Origin: Pseudoips prasinana
Lineage: Eukaryota > Arthropoda > Insecta > Lepidoptera > Nolidae
NCBI GenBank assembly: GCA_951640165.1
Contig: OX621247.1
Span: 31,098,001-31,162,000 of the forward strand
Direction: 5' to 3'
Length of the DNA stretch: 64,000 nt
Every line of letters starts with the position of its first letter. Position 1 is the first letter of the stretch. The position numbers were made by a program, and so were the translations under genes. The notes under the pieces are model-generated. The model worked only from the letters and a program-made list of their open reading frames with translations. It did no database searches and was not told where the DNA came from. Shown here one piece after another: positions 43,445-54,104 of the stretch.

Positions 43445-43692
43445 TATTGACGGGCCTGTTGGCGTGGTTGGCAAATGCTTGCTTTTCACGCCGGAGGTCA
43501 TGGTTCGATTCCCACCCAGGACAGATATGTTTGTCTTGAGTCTGGGTGTAATTATCTATATAAGTATGTATTTACAAAAGAAAAGTAGTATATGTATTAT
43601 ATCAGTTATCTGGTTTCCATAGTACAAGCTCTGCTTAGTTTGGGATCAGATGGCCGTGTGTTAATAATGTCCCAGAATATTATTATTATATT
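43445..43692 (+). mobile_element. SINE A, best full copy
   Basis: GGGCCTGTTGGCGTGGTTGG, then CGCCGGAGGTCATGGTTCG and ATTCCCACCCAGGACAG, to GGGATCAGATGGCCGTGTG and CCCAGAATATTATT. It supplies the empty sites for two CAG-site MITE insertions. Confidence 0.8.
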
Positions 43693-43699
43693 TAACACT

Positions 43700-44255
43700 G
43701 TATAAGATAAGTAAAATTAAAAGCCACATGGCCGCTTAAGGGTTTTTACAAGTCTGCCAGTTTATTGTGTATTAGTATGTAACAGTGAATTTAGTAAAAA
43801 GTAATAATATTTATTGTTAGCTAACATGATAATATAGTTTTTAAATGATACTTAATCATTCAAAATTAGGCACGTCTTCTATTCGATCACTACCTGCCAG
43901 CAACGCATTCTATCAACTGACAGACTTTAAGTAGAATGTAATGCCGGCTAACCCTTATAAATGCAATTTAAACGAAAAAAAAAAACAATGTGGTTTAGAT
44001 CACACGGCTGTAGTAAAACTTAGATATACGAAACTTAACGGGCTATGAGGGAAAAAGAGAGAGAAAATATATGATCGCAGCTCTGCCCATACAGTAATAT
44101 ACGTAACGTAACTCTCTCTCTTTCTATCTTCACTAACTTATATCATCCTCTCAACTTCCATTCGCCTCGGCCGATCACACTTTTCTTAATCTTTCATCAC
44201 GCATTGGCCACCTTACTCCCCAAGTCGAGCAGAAAGAAGTTTAACTTTAAAAAAC
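43700..44255. other. Intron sequence
   Basis: Contains CTCTCTCTCTTTC near 44112. No gene. Confidence 0.3.
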
Positions 44256-44261
44256 TTCATC

Positions 44262-44340
44262 ATCATCATATCAGCCGAAAGACGTCCATTGCTGGACAAA
44301 GGCCTCCCCCAAAGATCTCCATAATTGCCGGTCTTAAAAA
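44262..44340 (-). repeat. RTE-type tail, minus
   Basis: AAAGACGTCCATTGCTGGAC, AAAGGCCTCCCCCAAAGATC. Confidence 0.65.
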
Positions 44341-45275
44341 ACTTGCAATAAATAAATTCTATTTCCTATAATGTGCTACAGTAAATGGCTCAGGATTTGC
44401 AATTAGAAGCGCTTTTGTAGATAACTAGATAGGCAAGTCGCCTTTTATTTTCAAGATTTAAAGCTCCGGTTCCAAACTAAATTATAAAAATAGCATTGCA
44501 CTAAAACCTTTGGAAACTGTACTCCTTCTTTTCATAATTATGCCTTCCTCAACGACCTACACTTCTGTGCAATTACTTCATCGCCGTAACATGAAAGCAT
44601 CTATCAAGTTAAATTTGACTTTATTGCAGTTGCATAGATTTGCAATTACCATGACAAGTTTTAATTTGTTACCGTCATTTACTAGACACACGGCTAGATA
44701 ATCCACTGTTTTCTTATATGTAATAGATTATTCAATAGGTTGGTAATGAATGAATGAATGAATAATTTATTTGGTAAAGTAACAGGACTCATTTTGTTAG
44801 TAAAACCTATGTTAGTAATTCTAAAATAAATATGTAGTACACAGACCAATACATCTATTTGCACAGGGAGCGACCTCTCACATGCGTACCCCTATAAACT
44901 AATTACGGACGTTGACAACTTACAGCAGCGGCCCACATACAAGCAGTCTAGTCTACTGGCTATACATTTAAGAATAATACATCAGTTGGGTCTTTGTTTT
45001 CGTATAAATCACTATACTAATTTAGGTAGAGGTGTTGTATAGGTTAGTATGTACTAGACGCACCAGAGTGCGACTCTAGTTTATAAAGGACAAGCAGTTT
45101 GTAAAGGCACTTTGCCAGTTCAACCTTAATACGACATTGAAGTGAGCTCAATATGTCTTTGAACATGTCACTCTAGCCGACCTGGCAATCAATTAACTCA
45201 GATTTCGATAACAAACACCGTACCCTCGAAAATACCGATATAAACCAATGATTTGGAAGTTTCTGATTTGCTGTG
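44341..45275. other. Intron sequence
   Basis: An ATGAATGAATGAATGA tract is at about 44747. No gene recognised. Confidence 0.3.
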
Positions 45276-45279
45276 TGGC

Positions 45280-45475
45280 TCATGGCATAAAATATTACTG
45301 CCTCATCACATTCCATGGGGGACGTCTCTACTATGACCTTCATACTGCGATTGCCAACTCATCTGCCAAGCGTGACGATTATGGCATAAAAGTAGCGCAA
45401 GATCGCCAATTGTGGAGATCTTTGGGGAGGCCATTGTCCAGTAGAGGACGTATATCGGCTGATATGATATGATGG
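45280..45475 (+). repeat. RTE-type SINE/tail
   Basis: TCATGGCATAAAATATTACT to AGTAGAGGACGTATATCGGC. The frame AQDRQLWRSLGRPLSS resembles the end of RTE-type reverse transcriptases. Confidence 0.65.
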
Positions 45476-45529
45476 TGGAAAGTGCACCTGGCTGAAGGTG
45501 TGCACTCTTTATTCCCCCACCCTCAACCT

Positions 45530-45561
45530 GATCTATACCTGGCTGCGACTGGGTATAGATC
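45530..45561. repeat. Short palindrome
   Basis: GATCTATACC and GGTATAGATC around TGGCTGCGACTG. Confidence 0.5.
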
Positions 45562-45902
45562 AGGCCAGGTGGCACTATGTAACCCCGCCAACTTCTAGAC
45601 GCCGGACAAGAAATGGGTGTTATTCTTGCCCGAAATTTGACAATAACACTTTTTGGGCTAACTCGGGATCCGGATACAGGACTTTCAAATCTGCGGTTGC
45701 TTTTGAAAACTTTGCTAAAGGAATTCATTCCTTAATAAAAAATATTTGTATATAAAGAAAGATTTATAGCTTCACGTGTACCAAAAAATGTCATTACAAA
45801 AGGGTGTAGGTAGAGTTTTAGAAGGAAACAAGTAAAGGTTGTTGGTACTTGTAGTCTTCCCTTTGGAAACCCGATAAGTATAAAATGACAAGTATATAAA
45901 GA

Positions 45903-46265
45903 CTGCTTCGATGGTCAAGCGGTAGCGTGTTCACCCGGAGAGATAGAGGTCCTGGGTTCAAATCCTGGATCGGGCTGAAAGCGATTTTGGGACTTATCTC
46001 TAAAAAGAAACATTTCTCAGCATCAGCCCGAAGTCTGGGAGTTGGCGGTATTATACCCCCGTGCCTCGGAGAGCACGTAAAGCCGTCGGTCCTGTACCTG
46101 ACCTCTTTCCGGTCGTGTCGCTAGGCGTCCCATCGGATCATGAGAGTGATGGAATAGAAAGTGCTCCTGTGTTTGCGCACACACTTGAGCACTATAATAT
46201 GTCCTGCGCAGATGGCTTCTGTTGAGACTGGCCGCCGTGGCTAAAATTCGGCTAGGAGGACATTA
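45903..46265 (+). mobile_element. SINE C, full length
   Basis: CTGCTTCGATGGTCAAGCGG, GGGTTCAAATCCTGGATCGG, to GCTAGGAGGACATTA. Confidence 0.8.
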
Positions 46266-46591
46266 TAAGTATAAAATAAAAGACATGAAACGCCCTAATA
46301 CATTAATGATATCCGCAATGACATTTACTGTCGACATTATGTAAAAGTATATAACTCTACCTTTGTTAAATCATTACAGTTACTTGGATACCTGAATGTA
46401 TTTTTAAAATAGTCGTTTAAATGTATACGTAGGGTATTAAGGTATTAAAAATACCTTATTGCATTCACCAGTTCTTTAGTCTCACGGGTGCTCCACGCGA
46501 CATAACAAAGCCAGTTGGGACTGTCACATAGTTTTATTGCTAAAACGAAAACACTAACTAAAAACTGAAACAACAATAAAACACTGTTATA

Positions 46592-46801
46592 AAATCTCAA
46601 AAATGGGAAATAATAAATTTAATCGTCCGGCGGGTCTCGAACCTGCATCATCTACCAATCCGGGGTAGGCGCTCTGCGTTAAGCTACGATCGATACACGC
46701 TGGCAGATCAAATTTAGGATTCCCATGCTAATAATAATTAAGATGGTGCAGGTTCGAGACCCGCGGGACGATTAAATTTATTATTTCCCATTTTTGAGAT
46801 T
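46592..46801. repeat. Inverted pair of tRNA-like SINE heads
   Basis: The left arm 46592-46653 (AATCGTCCGGCGGGTCTCGA) mirrors the right arm 46741-46801 (GGTTCGAGACCCGCGGGACG). A tRNA-like sequence (reverse TAGCTTAACGCAGAGCGCC to GCAGGTTCGAGACCCGCC) runs through the left arm. Confidence 0.7.
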
Positions 46802-47025
46802 AGATTAACGCTTTGCATTGCAAATAATGCTATAAAATTAAACTGTTATAAAAATTCATTGGAATTGGGTGTCGAGGAAAAGTGTTTTTGATGTGTTACT
46901 TACCCCAAATTGAGTATTGTAGTTTAGTCGTAATCGAACAACTAAATCTAAATATCTTGTTACAACCATTAAATAGCATGGCAATGGCATAAATGGTATG
47001 AACTAAAAACGGTAAAGGAAGTACC

Positions 47026-47079
47026 CTAGGAAAGCATGTTGTGTATGATACCTGAGTTTTGTTCAACATGCTTTCCTAG
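47026..47079. repeat. 16-bp perfect inverted repeat
   Basis: CTAGGAAAGCATGTTG and CAACATGCTTTCCTAG, 22 bases apart. Confidence 0.65.
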
Positions 47080-47122
47080 TCACCCCCTCGAGATCACATT
47101 CCTATAGAAACGTGGACGGAAT

Positions 47123-47347
47123 TTGAGAAAGTGTGTTACTTCAGCAAAACATGAGCTAGGAATAAGCAAAGGACCCTTAGACAATGTTAATGGTGGGACG
47201 GCCACTCCAAAAACAGTGCTATCGAAAAGAAATGCTTGCTTAACATTTGGCAGGAAACAGGCCCAGATGAAGATAAAGAAATATATAAGGAGGCAAAGAA
47301 AACTTCAAGAAGAACAGTGGCTATTGAGAAGGAAAAACCTGATCTGA
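47123..47347 (+). pseudogene. Basic ORF, possible transposon relic
   Basis: Seventy-four codons, with KHELGISKGPLDNVNGGTAT and MKIKKYIRRQRKLQEEQWLL. It is strongly basic and helical near the end. No family recognised; it may be a chance ORF. Confidence 0.25.
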
Positions 47348-47439
47348 ATCTTTAACATCGTTTAGAACTAGCCACCGATAATGACTTGTTCAAAATAGCT
47401 AAGTGCAGGCATAATGATTGTAAATACTTTAAAAATACA

Positions 47440-47700
47440 ATAATAATATCCTGGGACATTATTTACATAAGACCATCTGATCCCAAACTAAGCAGAGCGT
47501 GTACTATAGAATCCGGATAACTGATATACTACAAAATACTACTTTTCTTTTGTAAATACATACTTATATAGATAATTACACCCATACTCAGGATATACAG
47601 ACATGTTTGTAATGACATTTTTAATGTAAATACACAAATAGTTAACACCCAAAACATGAAGGCGCTGTGATAAAAGCAAAGCAACCACCTTAACATCAGC
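47440..47700 (-). mobile_element. SINE A, minus
   Basis: AATAATATCCTGGGACATTA to CATACTCAGGATATACAGAC. The head is degraded. Confidence 0.65.
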
Positions 47701-48101
47701 TATGTCATTATAATATTTACTTTTATTTTTTGCAAACTCATTAAACTACGACGCTGAAAAAATTTAATTTTTCCCGATAAAGTTAACCTACGCTTAATTG
47801 ACATTTGATAGCTCTGCCGCCATCATCAAATGTCAATCATTTTGTCATCGCCACTAATTTTCATAAAACATTGAAATCATGTAATATAACATTCAAATGA
47901 CCTTGTCCTTTAATATTTAAATTAAATATTGTTTACACAAATCAAAACGTTTATACACGCTTCCCGTTTTATATGAGACTATGAATTATGTAGTGAATAA
48001 GTATGTCTTGGGTATTCAATTCACTACAAAGGTAGTGATTAGGCTTAGGTATCCAATGCTATGTATAAGTAAGTAACTATTTATTATAGAACAACTAGCT
48101 G

Positions 48102-48490
48102 ACCCGGCAAACGTTGTACTGCCTTAACAATAGACATAAAACCCGAAATCTCATTGTAAATCATACAGGGACTCAATCAAATGTACAAAAAAACTCAGTA
48201 GCGTAATTAAATATAAAAATCGCTATAAAAAAATAGAGATTTGTGGTAAAATGGTAAAGATTTAGGGTTGTATGTACATATTTTTAATGCCACGTTATAG
48301 AAAAATAAAAACAAAAAATTTTGCCCACAAATTAAAAAAAAATATGTAGTGTAGAAAAATAGATAGTAGCCGATTTTCAGACCTACTGAATATGCATATA
48401 AAATTTGGTAAAAATCAGCAAAGCCGTTTTGGAGGAGTTAGGTAACTAACTTTGTGACACGAGAATTTTATATACATAATAGATAGTATA
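48102..48490 (+). repeat. CTAGCTGACCCGGCAAACG repeat
   Basis: Starts ACTAGCTGACCCGGCAAACG and ends AGAATTTTATATACATAATA. This start is common in insect genomes; class not certain. Confidence 0.6.
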
Positions 48491-48499
48491 ACAATGGAA

Positions 48500-48985
48500 T
48501 ATTAACATGTTTAACAAAATTGTACAAATGGCGGCCTTATCGTTTGGTGCGACCTCTTCCCGGGAACCGTTGAATGGAATGGTTTTATGATATATATCCT
48601 CATATTAATACTTACATATTAATACTAGTTTTATGATAATGGAAAACATTAATTGTTTTATAGAAAAGCATGGCAAACGAACCAGCGGTTTATTTAATGG
48701 TAAGAAATCGACTTAATTGTTGTGATAATAAATAACGAACTATAGCACAAGCGGATGAACTGATGGGAATGTCCTGAAAATAATTATATTCGGCTAATTA
48801 TATTATTATTTCTGTTCAGTTACTTGATATTTTTTCTCGTTAGTCCGAATATAGTTTCGAAGACTATAATAGGCTCACGCTATTTGTTTAATGTGTTTAC
48901 TTTTTCTTTTTTGATTGAGAAAGTACTCATAAAATATACTTATAATAAAATCTCGAAAAATGCTCATTAATTTGTTGTTTTATAT
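48500..48985. other. Intron sequence
   Basis: Nothing recognised. Confidence 0.3.
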
Positions 48986-48989
48986 GAAA

Positions 48990-49165
48990 CTAGCTGTGTC
49001 CCGCGGTTTCAATCGTGTTAAACTTCATAAATTATAGCCTATGTATTCGGATATATAAGCTAATTACTACAAAGTGCCAACAAAACCGTAATTTGCGTGA
49101 AAGAGTAGCAAACATCGATACATACTCGCATACTTTCGCATCTATAATATTAGTAGGAAAGAAGA
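48990..49165 (+). repeat. ACTAGCTGTGTCC repeat
   Basis: ACTAGCTGTGTCCCGCGGTT to CATCTATAATATTAGTAGG. Confidence 0.7.
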
Positions 49166-49244
49166 ATACATGTTATGATTAAGAAAACCTCTGCTTTATA
49201 AAGGTCTAACAATGTTAAAAATATAATAAGTATATCTATACAAA

Positions 49245-49735
49245 AATATCTCGGGAGCCTAACACAGTCATCTGATCCCAAGCTAGACCGAGCCTGTACT
49301 ATAGCAATCAGACAACCGAGAAACATAATTGTATATTTCTAAATACATACTTATTAGAGATAAATTACAACCAGACACAGAACAAAACAAATAATTTGTC
49401 CTGGATGGCTATCGAACCTGTCGTGGGTCTTGCTTGGCAGTCATTGTCACTAATCACTACACCAACAGGGGCTTTACCGGCTAAGTCGCCGAACATTGAT
49501 TTCTTAAATGGCGTTGAAAAAAAAAGCTTAAAACTGACTTAATCAATCGTTAAATCGGCTTCCATGCACATGTGACGTCATAAATGGTCCAGAATCGATT
49601 GTCAACGTTGAAGCCGATTTAACGATTGATTGAGTAATTTTTACCCTTAATTTATTTGAACGCCATTTAATAAATCGAAGTTCGGTGACTTAGCCGGTAG
49701 AGCCCCAGGCCAGTATATACAAAGCGATTAGTAAA
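49245..49735 (-). mobile_element. SINE A, minus, split by a MITE
   Basis: CAGTCATCTGATCCCAAGC to GTCACTAATCACTACACCAA, then after the MITE GCCAGTATATAC. Confidence 0.65.
49466..49708. mobile_element. CAG-site MITE, copy 4
   Basis: CAGGGGCTTTACCGGCTAAG to TTAGCCGGTAGAGCCCCAG, with CAG directly repeated. The SINE head in 43445-43692 shows the empty site CCAACAGGCC (reverse). Confidence 0.85.
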
Positions 49736-49776
49736 TATCGCCTCCAAGTAATAAGAGTATATAACACTAAGTAGGT

Positions 49777-49913
49777 ACGGACGCCAGCACATCCAGCTAC
49801 CCCAATCTGCCAAATTTCTTTTATAGATTTTCAACTTTATCACATAAGCATAAGGTTCACTTTCAATTGGGGCACTTTGACAGATTGAGGTAGCTTGATG
49901 TGCTAGCGTCTGT
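49777..49913. mobile_element. Short MITE F, copy 2
   Basis: ACGGACGCCAGCACATCCAG to TTGATGTGCTAGCGTCTGT. It is the reverse of 41692-41824. Confidence 0.75.
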
Positions 49914-50129
49914 TCATCTGAGGGTCACCGTAGATAATCTGCCATTGAACTCCACGCCGACAGGATCTCAATTAGAATCATTTAACTACTTAACATTCCG
50001 GCCACGCAACCACGTCAGCTGAGGGAAGTAGGAAGACACGTCAATAACAAAGTCGATTAAAATTGCAAGGAAACGACCTTTTTATTGACAGAACTTGTCA
50101 ACTTTTAATATCTCATTAGATAAGGATAA

Positions 50130-50235
50130 GATAAAATAAATTCACTTTACTGCACACCATTTACAGAGCATAACATCGTAAGATTAAATTGTTAATGTTA
50201 AAAAGGTACAATTGACGGATTTATCGCTTACAGCG
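50130..50235 (-). repeat. LINE tail fragment
   Basis: AATTCACTTTACTGCACACC is a divergent copy of the CTTTATTGTACACC end. Confidence 0.35.
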
Positions 50236-50274
50236 ATCTCGTAAACTTACCTATCTTCCTGGATACCATTTCTG

Positions 50275-50635
50275 TTTGGCTCGTTGGCCGAGCGGCAACG
50301 TGTGTAAAACATATATATTAGAAGTATCAACTCAAAAATAAAATTTATTTGGGTGAACATATAATCGCACTTATATTACAAAGGCGAAAGTTTGTGAGTG
50401 TGTATGTTTGTTACTTCTTCACGCCTAAACGGCTGGAGCGATTTTAATAAAATTTGGTATGGAGTTAGCTGACACCCTGGATTAACATATAGGCTATAAT
50501 TTATACAGTTTAACACGGGTAAAACCGCGGGGCACAGCTAGTATGCCTATATTTGTGCTACATATTGACTCCAAATTAATTAGCTTGTCCTCATAATTGG
50601 TCGCTGTAGTTAAAATTTGGCCGGGGAGGACTTCT
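50275..50635 (+). repeat. SINE C remnant around another repeat
   Basis: Head TGGCTCGTTGGCCGAGCGGC at 50277 and tail GTTAAAATTTGGCCGGGGAG at 50612 enclose a minus ACTAGCTGTGCC repeat (50365-50545). Confidence 0.5.
50365..50545 (-). repeat. ACTAGCTGTGCC repeat, minus
   Basis: CGCACTTATATTACAAAGGC to CCGCGGGGCACAGCTAGT. Confidence 0.7.
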
Positions 50636-50639
50636 ATAT

Positions 50640-51540
50640 TTGTATACTAAGAAATCTGCAAACAAACATACGGGCCGATACATACTATGAGACATATGTC
50701 GTCATTCAAACGTTACTGACCCTTATCTACCCTGATAATCTTATGTAACCTTACACACATGACTATAATATAAAAAAAACTATTCCTGAAATTCCAAATA
50801 ACGCTGCTAATAGATCGAATAATAGCAAAGCTATGCTAACCTAACTTTAACGCTACCATTTAGCGCTATCCAGAGTATGAGTCACTGTATGGGTACACTA
50901 GAGGTAAAGCCACATCTGTGGGTAAAGCCTACGGACGCATTCGACTCCCAAAAGGAGAATGGCATGTACATACAAAGTCACTTAAATTAAGCTCATTGTC
51001 GTCAATTCTTAATATAGTAGTACTAAATTTAAAAATAATATCTTAGTAACTTGTTATTTATTTAAGAATTTAAGAAACATAAGTGATAAAACAGACCGCA
51101 CGGACGGACTAATTCAATTTTATTTTTGTTATTTTTATATTCTATTCGACTATGTGATGATGTGATGATACATTGGGAGCTTGACAAGTACAAGTGTATG
51201 TTAATACCCAAGTGCTGAATAAATTTCGTTTTAACTCAATATTATAAAAATAGCTACAGGATTGCCAGTTCCCACTCGGTATTGAAATCTCGCATATTTA
51301 GCCCGCAAACCCCGAACAACCACGCAATTATTTTGATTACCGCGAAACACGCACCGTTTAATACTTATATATTGACTGTGGATCGTTCATTTTTATTAAA
51401 GATATTTAGAACGATTGAATTTGCCCCGATTCATTATGAAATAAAAATAACTGAAATCATATTACTCTAAGTAAATATACTTTTATCTAAAACCTCCGCA
51501 AACCGTTTCGCTAATTTCCTGCGGGATTAAACATCCAGAA
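50640..51540. other. Intron sequence with a small ORF
   Basis: The ORF 51282-51470 (HAIILITAKHAPFNTYILTV inside) has no recognised match or splice context. Confidence 0.25.
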
Positions 51541-51544
51541 ATAA

Positions 51545-52012
51545 CATTGTATACCTACGGGCCTACAGGCGTGGATGCTAGATGCCTTTTACGCCGCAGG
51601 TCGTGGGTTCTATTCCCACCCAGGATAGATATTTTTTTATTATTATTTATTTTATTGGTATGTAGTATGTACCCAAGATTACACTCTGTACACCGACAAC
51701 TACCCGAGACTGTATCCTTTCTCCTGTTTCCTAAGTAGCTTGTCTGGAAGAAATCACATTATAGTGATAAGACCGCCAATTGTACTGTTCTCTCTAATAT
51801 GCATTGTTCTTGTACTGATTAATATTTTGGTGTACAATAAAGAGTTGAATAATAATAATAATAATTGTGTGCATGAACATGTCTGTTTGTCCTGAGTTTG
51901 CGTATAATTATCTATATACGTATGTTTATGTAGTACATCAGTTATCTGGGTTCCATAGTACAAGCCATGCTTAGTTTGGGATCACACAGCCGTACTAAAA
52001 TAACTGAGCAAT
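51545..52012 (+). mobile_element. SINE A split by a LINE tail
   Basis: Head CACGCC-like ACGCCGCAGGTCGTGGGTTC, then after 51862 the body TGCATGAACATGTCTGTTTG to GTTTGGGATCACACAGCCG. Confidence 0.7.
51635..51862 (+). mobile_element. LINE 3' end with (TAA)n, inside SINE A
   Basis: CTGGAAGAAATCACATTATA, GATAAGACCGCCAATTGTAC and GGTGTACAATAAAGAGTTG, then ATAATAATAATAATAA. 5'-truncated. Confidence 0.65.
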
Positions 52013-52204
52013 GAATAATTGCTTTGAAGAATAAATTGCAGAAAAATTGTTTGCTATACGATCATATTACATACATTTTTCTAAATTTATTACTTTATAT
52101 TATATTAGATTTTAAAATAAAATTGAGGCGATTAAATGTAATTATAACAGACCTCTTAGTAACATATAATAAAATTTCTCATTCTTGTTCAGTTCTTGTT
52201 CAGT

Positions 52205-52675
52205 TCATGCCCGCTTGAGTATGTTTCGCCGGACTGTCTCAACTGGGCCGTGTTGAAACCGGTAGTAAATGAACCTGCTGAGCTTGTTTCGCTGGGTCTT
52301 CTCAGTTGGGGCACATTGGATCCGGTGATAGCGTTAAAGCGCGACCGTCGTTTTAAACACAAGGTCCGTTAAACTAATAATACTGAATTCATACCTTAAT
52401 ATAGACAGAACCATTCAGACAATATGTAGTAAAATATAAATATCAATAATTAAACCTAAACATAATCTCCTTGACAATAACTTAATACAAGCTAGCTAAA
52501 TATCACTACTACTATAAAATAAATTGTATAAAGGTTTAAACATTCCGTGTAGATATTTAGGTATCTGTAATAAGTAACTCGAAATAATAACTGTCTCACT
52601 ACAAACATGTTCTGACTATTTACAAGCGCTTTTTTAAAGTCTACATGAATAAAAACCTTTTTTATTTTTATTTAT
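52205..52675 (+). mobile_element. Repeat H, second copy with ORF remnant
   Basis: TGCCCGCTTGAGTATGTTTC to TCTACATGAATAAAAACC. The frame repeats PLEYVSPDCLNWAVLKPVVN, then EPAELVSLGLLSWGTLDPVI. Confidence 0.75.
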
Positions 52676-52679
52676 TCTC

Positions 52680-53160
52680 CACCGGTCTGGATAAAATTCT
52701 ACAACGTTTTTGAAATCCCGTCTGCTACGCCGTAGCACATACAGTGAAGCTTTAGGTAACTGTTTTTCAGGACTCCCGACGTTGCAATGGCGTAACACGA
52801 TAAAGCCTTACAGTTGAAGTCCAAGTAGTAAATTACTGTCATAAGAAAGTTACATTTTCAATTTTCTACGTAAGAAATTGTTTGGCTTTAAAGTTGACGC
52901 AAAGTTAATAAAGTGTCCTAGAGAAATGCAGTAAACTAATGTTACAAAGCTTACCAAAATAAGCTTTCGCTACACACTGAATGTTACTTCTACACTTTGT
53001 CTTGTGATAACACCTTGGCTAGATCAAGGCTACAATTTAACGTATATCTGGAAATTGTAACAGCTTGCGTGAAGTGTTTAAGAAATGCACTGGTACATAT
53101 CAGTGACTAGAGGTCTAATTATGCAATTTCATAGGTTTTAGTTTGATAATCATAATTCAT
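52680..53160. other. Intron sequence
   Basis: Nothing recognised. Confidence 0.3.
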
Positions 53161-53165
53161 AATAT

Positions 53166-53545
53166 AATAATGTCCTCCTAGCCGAATTTCGGCCACGGCG
53201 GCCGGTCTCAATAGAGATTAGCCATCTGCGCGGGACATATTATAGTGCTCAAGTGTGTGCGCAAACACAGGAGCTCTTTCTATTCCATCACTCTCATGAT
53301 CCGATGAGACGCCTAGGCGACACGACCGGAAAGAGGTCAGGCACAGGACCGACGGCTTTACGTGCTCTCCGAGGCACGGGGGTATAATACCGCCAACTCC
53401 CAGACTTCGGGCTGATGCTGAGAAATATTTCTTTTTTACAGAAAAGTCCCAAAGTTACTTTTTGCCCGACCGACCCGGGATTTGAACCCAGGACCTCGTT
53501 CTCTGCGGGTGAACACGCTACCGCTAGACCAACGAGGCAGCCAAA
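53166..53545 (-). mobile_element. SINE C, minus, full length
   Basis: ATGTCCTCCTAGCCGAATTT to CCGCTAGACCAACGAGGCAG. Confidence 0.8.
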
Positions 53546-53559
53546 TATCAATCTTCTAT

Positions 53560-53800
53560 ATATATAAAAATCAATGCCACTTTTCGTTGTAATGTTATAA
53601 CTCAACAACGCCTTCACCGATTTGGCTAATTTTGGTCTTGAATTATTCGTTGAAGTCCAGGGAAGGTTTGTACGTAGAGATAATTAAAAAAGAGTCTTGA
53701 AAAAGTGTAAAATCAACATCTTTCTATACTCCCATATACAAACAATTTGTACTAATACTTAAAAGCGTAGCGAAGCACGTATTGGGCTGCTAGTACTAAA
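53560..53800 (+). repeat. Dispersed repeat (TATAAAAATCAATGCCAC)
   Basis: Starts ATATAAAAATCAATGCCACT and ends GCGAAGCACGTATTGGGCTG. The AACGCCTTCACCGATTTGGC core is like other lepidopteran repeats that end at CTAGTA. Confidence 0.5.
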
Positions 53801-53874
53801 TATAAGCCTAACCGTGTTCACAAAAGAAGTAACTCTTTTTGGAGCTTTGTATTATATTAAGCCGTGTGGTTTCT

Positions 53875-54100
53875 GGCCGAGAAATAACAAGGCCACCCCA
53901 TATAATCTTGTGGATGTCGTAAAAGGCGACTAAGGGATGCACCAGGCAGTCGGGCAGCAGCGCGACCTGTGTACTAGCTACCACCTAACTGTGGTCGCCA
54001 ACTCACATGCCAAGCGCGGTGACAACAGCAAACTCCTCCAAATGGCACCGTTATAGAAAACTTTGGGTGAGACCTATGTCCAGCAGTGGACTATGATATA
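53875..54100 (+). repeat. RTE-type SINE/tail, divergent
   Basis: AAGGCCACCCCATATAATCT to ATGTCCAGCAGTGGACTATG. The Jockey-type LINE lies directly downstream. Confidence 0.55.
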
Positions 54101-54104
54101 TATA

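Noticed and set aside
45306..45755. Overlapping ORFs of 140 and 85 codons
   Set aside because: They cover an RTE-type tail and a palindrome; composition is not coding-like.
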